Of a stretch of DNA of 64,000 nt, positions 17,862-26,770 are shown piece after piece. The first letter of the stretch is position 1, and every line of letters starts with the position of its first letter. The position numbers and the translations under genes were made by a program. The notes beneath the pieces are model-generated. The model made no database searches. It was not told the origin of the DNA and saw only the letters and a list, made by a program, of their open reading frames with translations. Source of the stretch: Terrabacter sp. Ter38 (GTDB taxonomy: Bacteria; Actinomycetota; Actinomycetes; Actinomycetales; Dermatophilaceae); the NCBI RefSeq assembly GCF_024519435.1, contig NZ_JALJRZ010000001.1:248001-312000 (forward strand), in the 5' to 3' direction.

Positions 17862-18097
17862 GGCCGGGGCTCCTTGGAATGGCTGGGACTCCGCGGCAAC
17901 GGACGGGCCGGCGGAGGCGCCCGGGATGGGGCCGGGTGTTGACACCGTACACACAGACCATCCCGGCGACGCCGTGGGTGATCAGCCTTTCGCAGCTCCG
18001 AAGCCGGCCGCGCTCCGCCGCGGCGGTGTGATCGGCTCGGTAGCGTGGTGAAGAGGTCATCCGGTCGCACCCGGCGCGGCGTCCGGAGCCAGGCCAG

Positions 18098-18664
18098 TCA
18101 CCAGTCGACTCCCTTCTGCTGCAGGTCGACCGGTCGGAGGCTCGTGCCGGTGAGCGCGTACGTGGTCATCTCGGTGAGGCGCGGGGAGTACACGTGCAGG
18201 CTGACCGCTGGGTCCGGACCCTCGTTGCTCACGTGGTGCACGTAGCGGCGTCCGAACGTGCGCTGTTGGCCGGCCCGCAGACGGCCGACGTCCTCACCGA
18301 CCTGCGGCGTCCGGTCGGGAGCGGCCAGGTCCGCGACGCGCTCGCTCAGCTGCCCCTGCAGGACGACGAACGAGCCGGCGCTCTGCCCGTGGTCGTGCCA
18401 CTCGGTCCCCTGGCCCGGGAGCCAGGTGAGCAGCCATGCCTCATGGTCGGGCTCAGCGGCGATCCGGGCGTAGTACCGGCTGATGGGGTCGAAGTCGACG
18501 AGACCGGCCCAGAGGGAGCGGTCGCCCGCGAGGCGCCGCGCGATCTCGGCGAGGTTGACCGTGGTCCGCGCTTCGAGCGTCGGCGACGCCCCGGCGCCAG
18601 GCGCAGTGAGGGTGGTGAGGGCGGTGAGGGTGGTGGCCCGGTCGGGGCGGGTGTGCAGAGGCAT
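18098..18664 (-). CDS. Cysteine dioxygenase, type I
   Basis: A 188-residue cupin that oxidises cysteine to cysteine sulfinate with Fe(II) and O2. The iron ligands are His90 and His92 (WHDHGQSAGSF) and His143 or 144 (YVHHVSN), with Tyr159 (LHVYSP) in the active site. No cysteine is placed for a Cys-Tyr crosslink, as usual in bacterial forms. The start at ATG 18664 has AGGAG upstream. The gene lies behind a leader-peptide frame and a SAM-IV riboswitch, so its expression is tied to sulfur amino acid status. Confidence 0.9.
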   Translation of the reverse strand: MPLHTRPDRATTLTALTTLTAPGAGASPTLEARTTVNLAEIARRLAGDRSLWAGLVDFDPISRYYARIAAEPDHEAWLLTWLPGQGTEWHDHGQSAGSFVVLQGQLSERVADLAAPDRTPQVGEDVGRLRAGQQRTFGRRYVHHVSNEGPDPAVSLHVYSPRLTEMTTYALTGTSLRPVDLQQKGVDW

Positions 18665-18775
18665 GGCAAGGCTCCTGAAGGTGTGGGGGTGGGTCGAGAC
18701 GGACCATGGAGACGCCGCGCGCTCCGGCCGGACTCCATCCGTGCCGGCCACGCTGCGCGTGCTTTCGTCTGGTCG

Positions 18776-18880
18776 TCAGCCCCGACAGAGGGCGCTGCTC
18801 ACCCGGGAGAGGTCGACGTGCCGGCGGCGGTGAGCCCACAGGGTGTGACCGCGGGAAGGCTGTTCGGTGGTGTGCGTCAT
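18776..18880 (-). CDS. Putative sulfur-responsive leader peptide
   Basis: A 34-residue frame between the riboswitch and cysteine dioxygenase, ending HVDLSRVSSALCRG with Cys32 close to the stop. I recognise this ending (RRHVDL.R..SA.CR) from short leader peptides found upstream of sulfur-metabolism genes in actinobacteria. Ribosome stalling or pausing at the late Cys codon could set downstream expression. The mechanism is inference. Confidence 0.7.
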   Translation of the reverse strand: MTHTTEQPSRGHTLWAHRRRHVDLSRVSSALCRG

Positions 18881-18904
18881 GGGAACCCTTGTGTCCGTGG
18901 GGCC

Positions 18905-19026
18905 CTCGTCGAGCCCGCGCTTGCGTCGACCGAGGGGTCGACGCCTGGTCCTCACCCGGGGCACCCCACCGCGGAGGAGGGTTGCCGCCCAGCAAGCCGG
19001 GGCTTGTCGCTGGGACTCATGACCTA
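18905..19026 (-). promoter_or_regulatory. SAM-IV riboswitch
   Basis: The minus-strand RNA starts GGUCAUGAG, continues through CAGCGACAAGCCCCGGCUUG, CUGGGCGGCAACCCUCC, CGCGGUGGGGUGCCCCGGGUG and closes P1 with GACC (18947-18950 pairing with 19021-19024). The next hairpin is GCGUCGACC-ccuc-GGUCGACGC (18923-18944). This order of conserved segments is that of actinobacterial SAM-IV. It binds S-adenosylmethionine and usually lowers expression. An AT-rich stretch at 19030-19065 is the likely promoter. Confidence 0.85.
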
Positions 19027-19193
19027 CGGAGAAGTTAACATACTGATTTGGTAGGGATATTGCGGCGCCCACTTCATGAGATGCCACCCAGGCCACGGAC
19101 CGTGGGGTCCATGGCCTCGGTGCGGGCAGGGGGCCCGCTGCTCGAGCACCTGTGCACGGAAGCAAGACCGCCGCGCTCCCGCTCCGGTCCCGG

Positions 19194-20123
19194 TCAGGGG
19201 GCCATCGCGGCATACCCGGTGGCGTCGTGGATCGCCAGCCCGGCGTACGTGGCGTACGCCCTCGCCCCGGCGTTCACCTGGGCCAGCTGGCCCTCCATGG
19301 CGGTGCGGGTCCAGCCGTAGAACGTCTGCTTCGTGTCGACGGACGTCGCGCCGAGATAGTTCGTCTCCTGACCGAGGCGCACGGGCTTGCCGAGCGCGGC
19401 GCCGGCGGCGAGGGCGGGGGTCGCGACGTCGAGCGTCCCGTCCGTGCCGGACGCAGTGTTGCGGTAGGACATCACGGTGACCCCCGCCGTGCGCTTCATG
19501 ATCTCCCGGTCCAGGGTCGAGGCCGCGCCCGTGGAGGCGACGGCATGGATCGTGTTGAACCAGAAGGGGATGTCGGCCTCGATGGGGTAGGTGCCGGCGT
19601 TGGCCTTGAGCTTGTCGAGCAGCGTGAGGTACGTCCCGACGACGGCGGCCCGGTCGGCGCCCCAGGCGGGCGTCGAGTAGGGCTCGATGTCGACGTGGAT
19701 GCCCGTGAAGAGGCCCGAGCTCTTGGCCGGCTTGAGCCAGTGGGTGACGACCCAGGTCGGGTTGTCGACCCAGCCGGGGTCGCCGCCGAGCGCGTCCACC
19801 CGGATGCCGGCAGCGCGGGCCCGGTCGCTCAGCGCCTTGATGTCGGGCAGCTGGCTCGACGTCGCGAGGTTCGCCGGGACGGCGACGAAGAGCTGGTCGA
19901 TGCCGGTGCTCACGGCGAGGTCGACGGTGGCCGCGGGGGTGCTCGTGTCCCACACCCACAGGGCCCGGGTGTCCTGGGCCGAGGACGCGGCGGCGGTCAC
20001 GGCCCTGCCCGTGGTCGCTGCCGCGGCGCCGGGAGCCATGCCGACCGATGCTGCAGCGGTGCCCGCCAGCGCAAGGACCCCGGCGACGAGGCGGGTGGTG
20101 CGGGCACGAGGGGTGCTGAACAT
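19194..20123 (-). CDS. Secreted protein with a TIM-barrel-like domain
   Basis: 309 residues. The N-terminus is a signal peptide (RARTTRLVAGVLALAGTAAAS, cleavage near PGAAAA). The mature part alternates beta/alpha elements, with WVWDTS, a Gly/Asp loop and IHVDIEPYSTPAW, whose acidic pair resembles glycoside hydrolase-type catalytic sites. I do not recognise a named family. Start ATG 20123; the gene is alone, with its promoter side facing a 30-bp Arg/Lys-free spacer before the SRPBCC gene end. Confidence 0.65.
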   Translation of the reverse strand: MFSTPRARTTRLVAGVLALAGTAAASVGMAPGAAAATTGRAVTAAASSAQDTRALWVWDTSTPAATVDLAVSTGIDQLFVAVPANLATSSQLPDIKALSDRARAAGIRVDALGGDPGWVDNPTWVVTHWLKPAKSSGLFTGIHVDIEPYSTPAWGADRAAVVGTYLTLLDKLKANAGTYPIEADIPFWFNTIHAVASTGAASTLDREIMKRTAGVTVMSYRNTASGTDGTLDVATPALAAGAALGKPVRLGQETNYLGATSVDTKQTFYGWTRTAMEGQLAQVNAGARAYATYAGLAIHDATGYAAMAP

Positions 20124-20262
20124 GTGGGAGCTCCGGGACGAAGGGCGGGGACCAGCCCTCCGAATTGTCCGGATTGCCCAAGACTCGCGCAGGCGTTTCG
20201 CAAGATTGCCGCAAGGTTCGCACACCACCCGGCGGCGCTCGAGGCAGCGAGCCCTCGGACCG

Positions 20263-20709
20263 TCAGGCCGGGTCCGGCTGGGTGCGCTCGACGAGGATCG
20301 CCAGACGCCGGAGCGCCTCTCGGTTGCGGCGGTCGAGAACCACGTCGCGCAACGGCTTCGGGACGATCAGCGCGGGCCCCTTCGTCGCGTCCTCCTCCAT
20401 CGTCACCTCGGTGTCGGCCCCGCTCGCGCGGCAGGTGATCCGCACGACGCCCTCACCGGACGGCCAGGCACGCACCGTCAGCTCGAGCAGCTCTGGCCGC
20501 TCGCAGCGGCGCACCGTCGTCGTGTCGTCGATGAGGAGCGGCCAGGCGCCGACGGAGTGGTGGATGTGCGTGTCCGGTGCCGGCCAGCCGGGAGTCACGT
20601 CGCGCACGCGAGAGGCCCCGACGACCCACTGGCTGTAGCTCCACCCGTCGGCGAGAACGTCGAAGACGGCCTCCGGTGTGCCGTGGACGGTCCGTGTCGT
20701 GGTGCTCAT
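20263..20709 (-). CDS. SRPBCC-family (polyketide cyclase-like) protein
   Basis: A 148-residue START/SRPBCC fold protein: TVHGTPEAVFDVLADGWSYSQWVVG at the start and a long C-terminal helix with the basic Arg-rich PLRDVVLDRRNREALRRLA. Such proteins bind hydrophobic ligands. Its ATG overlaps the stop of the FAD oxidoreductase gene by 4 bp (ATGA), so the two are co-translated, and the pair probably handles one lipid or isoprenoid substrate. Confidence 0.82.
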   Translation of the reverse strand: MSTTTRTVHGTPEAVFDVLADGWSYSQWVVGASRVRDVTPGWPAPDTHIHHSVGAWPLLIDDTTTVRRCERPELLELTVRAWPSGEGVVRITCRASGADTEVTMEEDATKGPALIVPKPLRDVVLDRRNREALRRLAILVERTQPDPA

Positions 20710-22304
20710 GTGCGCCTCCAAGGCAGTTGGATCGTGTGGTGCCACAGGGCGGCCCGTGCGGCATTGGCGCCACAGGCACCGTGGACGCCACCGCCCGGGT
20801 GCGCCGAGGCGGACGCGAGGTAGAGGCCCTTCACCGGTGTCTCGGCACGTCCGGAGCCGGCGACGGGTCTGAACACGAGCTGCTGCTGCAGTCCCGCCGT
20901 GCCGCCGTTGATGGCTCCGCCGACGAGGTTGCGGTCGCGGGCCTCCAGCTCGCGCGGACCCAGGACGCGTCGGGCCGTGATGCGGTCCCTGAACCCGGGG
21001 GCCCGGTCCTCGATGCGCTGCTCGATGCGTTCGGCCATGGCCTCGAGATCGCCCTCGTCCCACGAGCCGCGCACCTCGCGGACCCCGGATCGACCAGCTG
21101 CCGCGTCACCGCGAACCCGTTGGGGCACATGGGTGTACGCCCAGAGCGCCTCCCTCCCGGTCGGCACTCTCGAGGCGTCGGCCACCCCCATCTGGCCGAC
21201 GAGGAGGAAGGGCTTGTCCGGGACGAGCCCGGCAGCCACCTGTCCCCCGGTCAAGGTCATCTCGTCCATCGAGTCGGCGACGTGGACCGTGCCGGGAGCC
21301 GCCGCAGGTGCGCCGTGCCACGGGACCGGCCCGTCGAGCGCCCAGTCGACCTTGACGGTGGACGGGTCCCACTCGAATCGCGCCATCCGGTGGCGCAGCC
21401 GTGACGGCAGGTCGTCCCAGGGCACGAGCCCGCCGTACAGGGCGGGCGCCGACACGTCGGCGAGGACGGCGCGGCGTACGTGGATCTCACGGGACGCGGT
21501 GCGCACGGCGACCGCGCGACCGCCCTCCACGCGTACGCCCTCGGCTCGCTCGCCGAGGCAGAGCTCGCCTCCCTGCGACTCGAGCCGACCCACCATGGCC
21601 GCCGCCAGGCGTCCGGCCCCACCGCGTGGGACGGGAAAGCCGACGGACTGGCCCAGCAGGGCGAGGAGCAGACCCATGGCCGCCGAACCCGGCGACTCCA
21701 GACCGATGTCGGCGTGTCCGGCGTTGCCGGCCACGAGCATCCGTGCCGCCTCCCCGCGGAAGAGCCGCTCGGTCAGGCTGCGGGCCGGCATCGTCATCTC
21801 CCGCAGCAGCTCCAGCCCACCCGGTCGGAGCACCTGACGGGCCAGACCGACGCCGCCGCGCACGGGTGGGAAGGGGCTGAGGAGTCCGCGCAGCACGTCG
21901 CCGCCGACGCGGTCCCACGTCTCGCAGAGGGCCAGCCACGCCTCGCCGTCGCCGGGTGCGTCCTCGTCGAGCCCGGAGGCGGTGACCGCCCGGTCCCGGT
22001 GCAGAACCCCCCACCGGCCGCCGCCGAAGGAGTGGCCGAGGACGGACGGGGCATGGGACCACTCGAGCCCGTGCTCGTCGAGACGGAGCCCACGGATCGT
22101 CGGCGACGCGGCAGCCAGGGGGTAGAAGGAGCTGAAGGTGTCGTGCACGTGCCCGGGCGCGACGGCGTCGTCGCTCGACACCGCTCCCCCCGGCTGGTCC
22201 TGCTCCTCGAGCACGAGGACCGACCACCCGGCGTCGACGAGGAGGTTGGCCGCCACGAGCCCGTTGGGTCCGCTGCCGATGACCACAGCATCCGTCGTCG
22301 TCAC
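20706..22304 (-). CDS. FAD-dependent oxidoreductase, phytoene dehydrogenase-like
   Basis: 532 residues. The N-terminal dinucleotide fold is clear (VVIGSGPNGLVAANLLVDAGWSVLVLEE) and the C-terminal end carries the family closing motif YLASASAHPGGGVHGACGANAARAAL. This is the CrtI/COG1233 group, which desaturates or isomerises polyenes and related lipids. No carotenoid genes are nearby, so the substrate is open. Downstream it is fused by a 4-bp overlap to an SRPBCC gene. Confidence 0.87.
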   Translation of the reverse strand: MTTTDAVVIGSGPNGLVAANLLVDAGWSVLVLEEQDQPGGAVSSDDAVAPGHVHDTFSSFYPLAAASPTIRGLRLDEHGLEWSHAPSVLGHSFGGGRWGVLHRDRAVTASGLDEDAPGDGEAWLALCETWDRVGGDVLRGLLSPFPPVRGGVGLARQVLRPGGLELLREMTMPARSLTERLFRGEAARMLVAGNAGHADIGLESPGSAAMGLLLALLGQSVGFPVPRGGAGRLAAAMVGRLESQGGELCLGERAEGVRVEGGRAVAVRTASREIHVRRAVLADVSAPALYGGLVPWDDLPSRLRHRMARFEWDPSTVKVDWALDGPVPWHGAPAAAPGTVHVADSMDEMTLTGGQVAAGLVPDKPFLLVGQMGVADASRVPTGREALWAYTHVPQRVRGDAAAGRSGVREVRGSWDEGDLEAMAERIEQRIEDRAPGFRDRITARRVLGPRELEARDRNLVGGAINGGTAGLQQQLVFRPVAGSGRAETPVKGLYLASASAHPGGGVHGACGANAARAALWHHTIQLPWRRT

Positions 22305-22563
22305 GATGTCCCTTCGTCCGTCTCCTGCTCGTCGTACCCCGTGCCGGGCCGGGCGAACCCGAGGGCCGTCGTCACGTCCGCACCGGCTCCGGGGCCGACG
22401 GGCGTCGGCGCTCAGGCCGCCCGACCTCGAGCACGTCGTCCTCGAGGACGTCGTCCTCCCGTCCCACGAGGAGCACCACCTGAGGCGATCTCATGCCGAC
22501 CGGGTGAGGACGGCCCACCTCAGACCGGGCGACGATGAGTCATCGCCTAGCCCGGGAGGACGC
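22305..22563. other. Divergent intergenic region
   Basis: About 260 bp between the divergent oxidoreductase and DUF7144 genes. It contains a 14-bp palindrome CGTCCTCGAGGACG near 22437-22456. GGGAGGACGC just before 22564 is the ribosome site of the downstream gene. No other signal is evident. Confidence 0.4.
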
Positions 22564-22983
22564 ATGACCAGCTCACCCATCACCGCTCCGACCCGCCCGC
22601 ACGGTTGGAGGTACGGGACCGTGCTCTTCGCGGGGACGGTGTTGCTCATCGTCGGAATCCTGGAATTCCTCCGTGGGCTGTCGGCACTCTTCGACAACAC
22701 GTTGTACGTCAACACGCCCCGGTACATCTTCGCCTTCGACGTCACGGCGTGGGGATGGATCCACCTCGTCTGGGGCATCGTCCTCGTCGTCATCGGAGGA
22801 CTCATCCTCGCCGAGCGTCCCATCGGCCGGATCCTCGGTCTGGTCCCGGTCTCGATCTCGATGGTGCTCAACTTCGCCTCGCTCCCGGTCTACCCGCTGT
22901 GGTCCATCGTGCTGCTGACGCTCGATGCCCTCGTCATCTGGGCGCTGTGCACCGCCGGGTTCGCCGACGACGTCACCTACTGA
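22564..22983 (+). CDS. DUF7144-family membrane protein
   Basis: A 139-residue protein with four membrane segments (about 22-45, 65-85, 90-110, 115-135). The pattern AWGWIHLVWGIVLVVIGGLIL followed by NFASLPVYPLWSIVLLTLDALVIWALC fits the actinobacterial DUF7144 family. Function unknown. The ATG has GGGAGG at good spacing. Confidence 0.75.
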   Translation: MTSSPITAPTRPHGWRYGTVLFAGTVLLIVGILEFLRGLSALFDNTLYVNTPRYIFAFDVTAWGWIHLVWGIVLVVIGGLILAERPIGRILGLVPVSISMVLNFASLPVYPLWSIVLLTLDALVIWALCTAGFADDVTY

Positions 22984-23160
22984 CGCCGGCGCACGTCGAG
23001 CGAGCATCCACCGGCGGTCGCCCCGGGTCGGGTCGACCGTCGGTGCGTCCGGCGCTCCCATCGAGCGAGCGACCGGTCGGATGTCGAGAAGCCGTTCCCG
23101 GCTCCGTCCCACAGGTGCAGGGCCCCCACCCGGAGGCCTACCCGATGACGGAGGACGACC

Positions 23161-23658
23161 GTGCAACCGAACGAGATCACCGAGGTCCTGAACCGGCCCG
23201 GGAGCCAGCAGATGCTCTTCCGCGACGTGGCCCGCCTGGCCTACGTCGCGATGGACGGCACACCGCGCGTCATCCCGATCGCCTTCACCTGGAACGGGAC
23301 CCAGCTGGTCATGTGCACCACGAAGAACGCCCGGAAGCTGCCTGCCCTGCGTCGCGACCCGGTGGTCGCGCTCACCATCGACACCGAGGTGCACCCGCCG
23401 ACGATGCTGCTCGTCCGCGGCACGGCCGAGCTCGAGGTCGTCGGCGGCATCCCGGAGGAGTACCTCCAGATGAGTGGGACGTACTCGATGACGCCTGAGC
23501 AGCGGGTCGTGTGGGAGGCGGAGGTCCGCTCGCTCTACGACGGGATGGTCCGGATCGTCGTGACCCCGACGTGGGCGAAGCTCATCGACTTCGAGACGAC
23601 GCTGCCGAGCGCCGTCGAGGAGCTGGTCCTGGAGCGCGACCGCCGGCAGCGCGCCTGA
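23161..23658 (+). CDS. Pyridoxamine 5'-phosphate oxidase-fold flavoprotein
   Basis: 165 residues of the split-barrel FMN/F420-binding fold. The N-terminal helix and strands LAYVAMDGTPRVIPIAFTWNGTQLVM and TTKNARKLPALRRDPVVALTID are typical. These proteins bind FMN, F420 or heme; which one is not predictable. GTG start at 23161 follows GGAGG. Confidence 0.82.
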   Translation: MQPNEITEVLNRPGSQQMLFRDVARLAYVAMDGTPRVIPIAFTWNGTQLVMCTTKNARKLPALRRDPVVALTIDTEVHPPTMLLVRGTAELEVVGGIPEEYLQMSGTYSMTPEQRVVWEAEVRSLYDGMVRIVVTPTWAKLIDFETTLPSAVEELVLERDRRQRA

Positions 23659-23710
23659 GTCCGTGCCTTCCCGGTCGGGGACCGTCCGGATCCGGTGGCA
23701 CGGTCAGGTC

Positions 23711-24325
23711 ATGACCACCGCGACGAGTCCCGGGTCCCTCACCGATCCGCGCCCGATCACCGACCTCCTCCCGTCCGTGGCGGCGGAGTGCCGCCGCGTC
23801 CTCGACGCCGCCGTCGACCGCGACTGGCGCGCACCGGCAGGCGACCTCGACTGGTCGTGCCGGCACACCGCGGCCCACGTGGCCGACGTGCTCTTCTCGT
23901 ATGCCGGCCAGGTCGTCGCGCAGCCGGACGCGGCCTACCTGCCGATGGAGCTCGTGGTCGAGGACGCCGCTGCGCCCGACCGTCTCGTCGCCTCGGTCGT
24001 CACGTGCGCAGAGCTGCTGCACCTGGCCTGCCGGGCCGCGCCGGCCGCGGTGCGGGCCTGGCACCCGGCCGGCGTCGCGGACGCGGAGGGCTTCGCGGCC
24101 ATGGGCGTCGTCGAGGTGCTCGTGCACACCCACGACGTCACCCGCGGACTGGGGCTCGGGTGGATGCCGCCGCAGGCGCTCACGGCCGCTGTGCTGCTGC
24201 GGCTCTTCCCGCAGGCACCTGACGGCGACCCGACGGAGGTCCTGCTGTGGTGCTGCGGTCGCGGTGCCCTCGCGGGCCGGCCCCGTCTCGAGACCTGGCG
24301 CTGGGACCCGACGGTCCGGGGCTGA
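23711..24325 (+). CDS. Maleylpyruvate isomerase-type (mycothiol-dependent) protein
   Basis: 204 residues. The N-terminal helical domain has the WSCRHTAAHVADVLFSYAGQ pattern, whose His residues bind the metal in mycothiol-dependent maleylpyruvate isomerase-like enzymes; a later His is in VLVHTHDVTRGLG. Mycothiol is the actinobacterial thiol, in keeping with the host. The start ATG 23711 has only a weak ribosome site. Confidence 0.78.
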   Translation: MTTATSPGSLTDPRPITDLLPSVAAECRRVLDAAVDRDWRAPAGDLDWSCRHTAAHVADVLFSYAGQVVAQPDAAYLPMELVVEDAAAPDRLVASVVTCAELLHLACRAAPAAVRAWHPAGVADAEGFAAMGVVEVLVHTHDVTRGLGLGWMPPQALTAAVLLRLFPQAPDGDPTEVLLWCCGRGALAGRPRLETWRWDPTVRG

Positions 24326-24357
24326 GCGGCGCCGCCGTGATCTGCCCGCGGGCCGCA

Positions 24358-24393
24358 CAGAGCCCCCGCTCAGGTGGGCGAGCGGGGGCTCTG
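24358..24393. terminator. Strong bidirectional hairpin terminator
   Basis: CAGAGCCCCCGCTC (24358-24371) pairs perfectly with GAGCGGGGGCTCTG (24380-24393) over an 8-base loop. It stands between convergent genes ending at 24325 and 24564. A second, shorter GC hairpin (GGACGCCC-ggg-GGCGTCC) lies near 24460-24477. Confidence 0.8.
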
Positions 24394-24563
24394 TCCGGTG
24401 CTGCCCGTCCCCGACGGGCCAGCCTGGGGTACCCCTCCACGAACACCCGAGGCTGTTGCCAGGACGCCCGGGGGCGTCCCTTCCCCCTGTAGACGATCAG
24501 CCCGCGTTTTCATGACACGGTTTTTCAGCAGATCTCCGGACCGCGCGACGTCCGGCCACGAGG

Positions 24564-25883
24564 TCATCGCATGTTGCCCGTGTGACCCAGCGAGAAGCGG
24601 CCCGGTTGCGGCCAGACGAGCAGGCCGTGCGGCCCCGGTCGCACCCGGATGCGGTGGGTGACACGGCCCGTCACGGTGTCGATGACGTAGACGCAGGAGT
24701 CGTAGCGACCGGAGAACCACAGCTCGCTCCCGTCGGCCGTCACCCCTCCCATGTCGGGGGATCCCCCGCCGGGGATCCGCCACGTCGCGAGCCGGCGCAG
24801 AGTGCCGCCGTCGAGGACGCTGACGCTCCCCTCGCCCCGGTTGCTCACGAAGACGCGTCGCGCGTCCCGGGCGGGATAGATGCCGTGCGCGCCCAGGCCC
24901 GTCCTGACGAACCGCGTCACGTGGAAGGTCGTCGCGTCGATGACCCAGATGCCGTTGCGCAGCATGTCGGCGACGAGGAAGGATCGGCCGTCCGGAGAGA
25001 GACGCACGTCCTGGGGCATCGACGTAGCGCCCGACGCGAGCATGGCCGCGGGACCGCCCATCGACCGGGCATCGGCCGCGCGGGTCGCTCCCGGGGTCCG
25101 GATGCGGTTGAGGTCGACGATCCGGACGACCCGAGTGGCGGACGCGTCGAGCTCGGCGAGGTCGCCGCTGAACTCGCAGCTGACGAGCATCCTCGTCAGG
25201 TCGGCGGTGAAGTCGGCGTGGTTCAGCCCAGCGCACGGCACCGGCAGGGAACGCCGCAGGGCCATGGTGCGAGCGTCACGGACGTCCACCCGACGGAGCC
25301 GCTCGGCCATGACGAGCGCGCTCCGTCCGTCCGGCGTGAAGTAGAGGTTGTACGGGTCGCGCACCGGCACGGGGGTGCCGACGGCACCCGTGCGCGGGTC
25401 GATGGGCGTCAGGGCGTTGCCCGCGTCGCTGTTCACCCAGAGGCGACGCAGGTCCGCGGACGGCACCACGTGCTCGGGTGAGCGCGGCACGCGTCGGGTG
25501 GCGATGACGGCATACGTCCTCGGATCGATGACCTGCACCGTCCCGGCGAGCTGCTCGGGCACGTAGACGAGCGGCCGCGCCCGACGGGCCTCCGCGGCGA
25601 GGCTCCCCGCGCCCGTGAACGCATACGGCTGCATCGTCCCGGCGTCCGGCGACGCGGGCCCGGACGGACGCGCCGAGGGTGAGCCCGAGGAGGTCGGCGC
25701 GGGGGCCGTACGGCCCGGCCCGAGGACGGCGACGCCCTGCGACGACGGACTCGGCGCACCGGCGGCGGCTGTCCGGGACGTCGAGCAGTCGGCCAGCAGG
25801 GCGCTCGTCGTGACCGTGAGGGCGAGCAGGACCACGACGCCGCGAAGCGGTCCCACGGCGGCACGAGCGCGGGAGGGTCTCAC
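24564..25883 (-). CDS. Exported YncE-like beta-propeller protein
   Basis: About 439 residues, starting at GTG 25883, which overlaps the stop of the deacetylase gene (GTGA). A hydrophobic export signal (VVVLLALTVTTSALLADC) comes first; the Cys is preceded by Asp, a poor lipobox. After a Ser/Pro/Ala-rich linker come seven or so repeats of the type YVPEQLAGTVQVIDPRTYAVIATRRV and VFVSNRGEGSVSVLDGGTL, which fold as a beta-propeller. Such proteins bind ligands at the cell surface. It is the last gene of the four-gene operon. Confidence 0.8.
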   Translation of the reverse strand: MRPSRARAAVGPLRGVVVLLALTVTTSALLADCSTSRTAAAGAPSPSSQGVAVLGPGRTAPAPTSSGSPSARPSGPASPDAGTMQPYAFTGAGSLAAEARRARPLVYVPEQLAGTVQVIDPRTYAVIATRRVPRSPEHVVPSADLRRLWVNSDAGNALTPIDPRTGAVGTPVPVRDPYNLYFTPDGRSALVMAERLRRVDVRDARTMALRRSLPVPCAGLNHADFTADLTRMLVSCEFSGDLAELDASATRVVRIVDLNRIRTPGATRAADARSMGGPAAMLASGATSMPQDVRLSPDGRSFLVADMLRNGIWVIDATTFHVTRFVRTGLGAHGIYPARDARRVFVSNRGEGSVSVLDGGTLRRLATWRIPGGGSPDMGGVTADGSELWFSGRYDSCVYVIDTVTGRVTHRIRVRPGPHGLLVWPQPGRFSLGHTGNMR

Positions 25884-26770
25884 GCCAGGAGCTCGCTGAC
25901 CGTGACCGCCCGGAGACCGCGGGCGGTCAGCCCCGCCAGGATGCCGGGTAGCGCAGCCACGGTGCCGGCGTGACCGAGGTGGAGGCTGACGATGCTCCCC
26001 GCCCGGACGTCTGCGAGCGTGCGCTCCCGCACGGCGGTCGTCCCGGGGTCGAGGTAGTCCTGGGGGTCGACGTCGTAGGAGATGCACCGGGCATAGCCGG
26101 AGGCGCGGGCGGCTGCCCGGATCACGGCGGTGCTCGTCGGAGTCCCCGACGGCCGGAAGAGCAGCCCGGCCGAGCCGCGCACGAGGGCCACCTCGGCCGC
26201 CCCTCGGCTCACCTCGGCGTCGGCCTCTGCGGCGGTGAGCCTGCGCATGGGTCGGTGGCTCCACGTGTGGTTGCCCAGGTCGTGGCCTCCCGCGAGGACG
26301 GCGCGGCCCAGGGCCGGGTTGGCGTGCAGCCACTGGCCCACGGCGAAGACGGTGACCCGGGCGCCGTGGGCGCGGGCGATGTCGAGGACGGTCGCCGTCA
26401 GGGAGGCGGGCCCGGCGCCATGGAAGGTCAGCGCCACCTCGTGCCGACCGGACGAGACCGACCGGATGTCGGGGCCGGCGGTCGCGAGGACCGTGTCGGC
26501 CTGCGTCGACGTGGTGGGAGCCGCCGATGGCCCGGTCGGAGCCGTGGGTGCCGAGGTCGGGACGCCGGAGGTCGGCGCTGCGGGTGCGCGGGTGGCCGGG
26601 AGCGTTCCCTGAGCCTTGGACGGCGGGACCTCCGGGGCTGCCGAGCACGCGGCGACACCGGCCGACCCCAGAGCGCCTGCGGCCGCGGCGAGCACAGCTC
26701 TCCGAGACGTGCCCCGTCGGACGGTGGGCACTGCGACGGGTCGCTCAGGGGCCGGCTCCCGTGGACTCAT
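25880..26770 (-). CDS. Tat-exported lipoprotein with NodB-like polysaccharide deacetylase domain
   Basis: 296 residues. TSRRAVLAAAAG is a Tat motif and VAAC at Cys42 a good lipobox, so it is likely a membrane-anchored exported protein. Residues 110-295 are NodB-like: NHTWSH (His168, His172), FRPSGT, DVDPQDYLDPG and SLHLGH. Motif 1 reads TFHGAG (115-120) instead of TFDDG, so the catalytic base and a metal-binding Asp are missing. The gene is joined to its neighbours by 4-bp overlaps on both sides. Confidence 0.82.
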   Translation of the reverse strand: MSPREPAPERPVAVPTVRRGTSRRAVLAAAAGALGSAGVAACSAAPEVPPSKAQGTLPATRAPAAPTSGVPTSAPTAPTGPSAAPTTSTQADTVLATAGPDIRSVSSGRHEVALTFHGAGPASLTATVLDIARAHGARVTVFAVGQWLHANPALGRAVLAGGHDLGNHTWSHRPMRRLTAAEADAEVSRGAAEVALVRGSAGLLFRPSGTPTSTAVIRAAARASGYARCISYDVDPQDYLDPGTTAVRERTLADVRAGSIVSLHLGHAGTVAALPGILAGLTARGLRAVTVSELLA

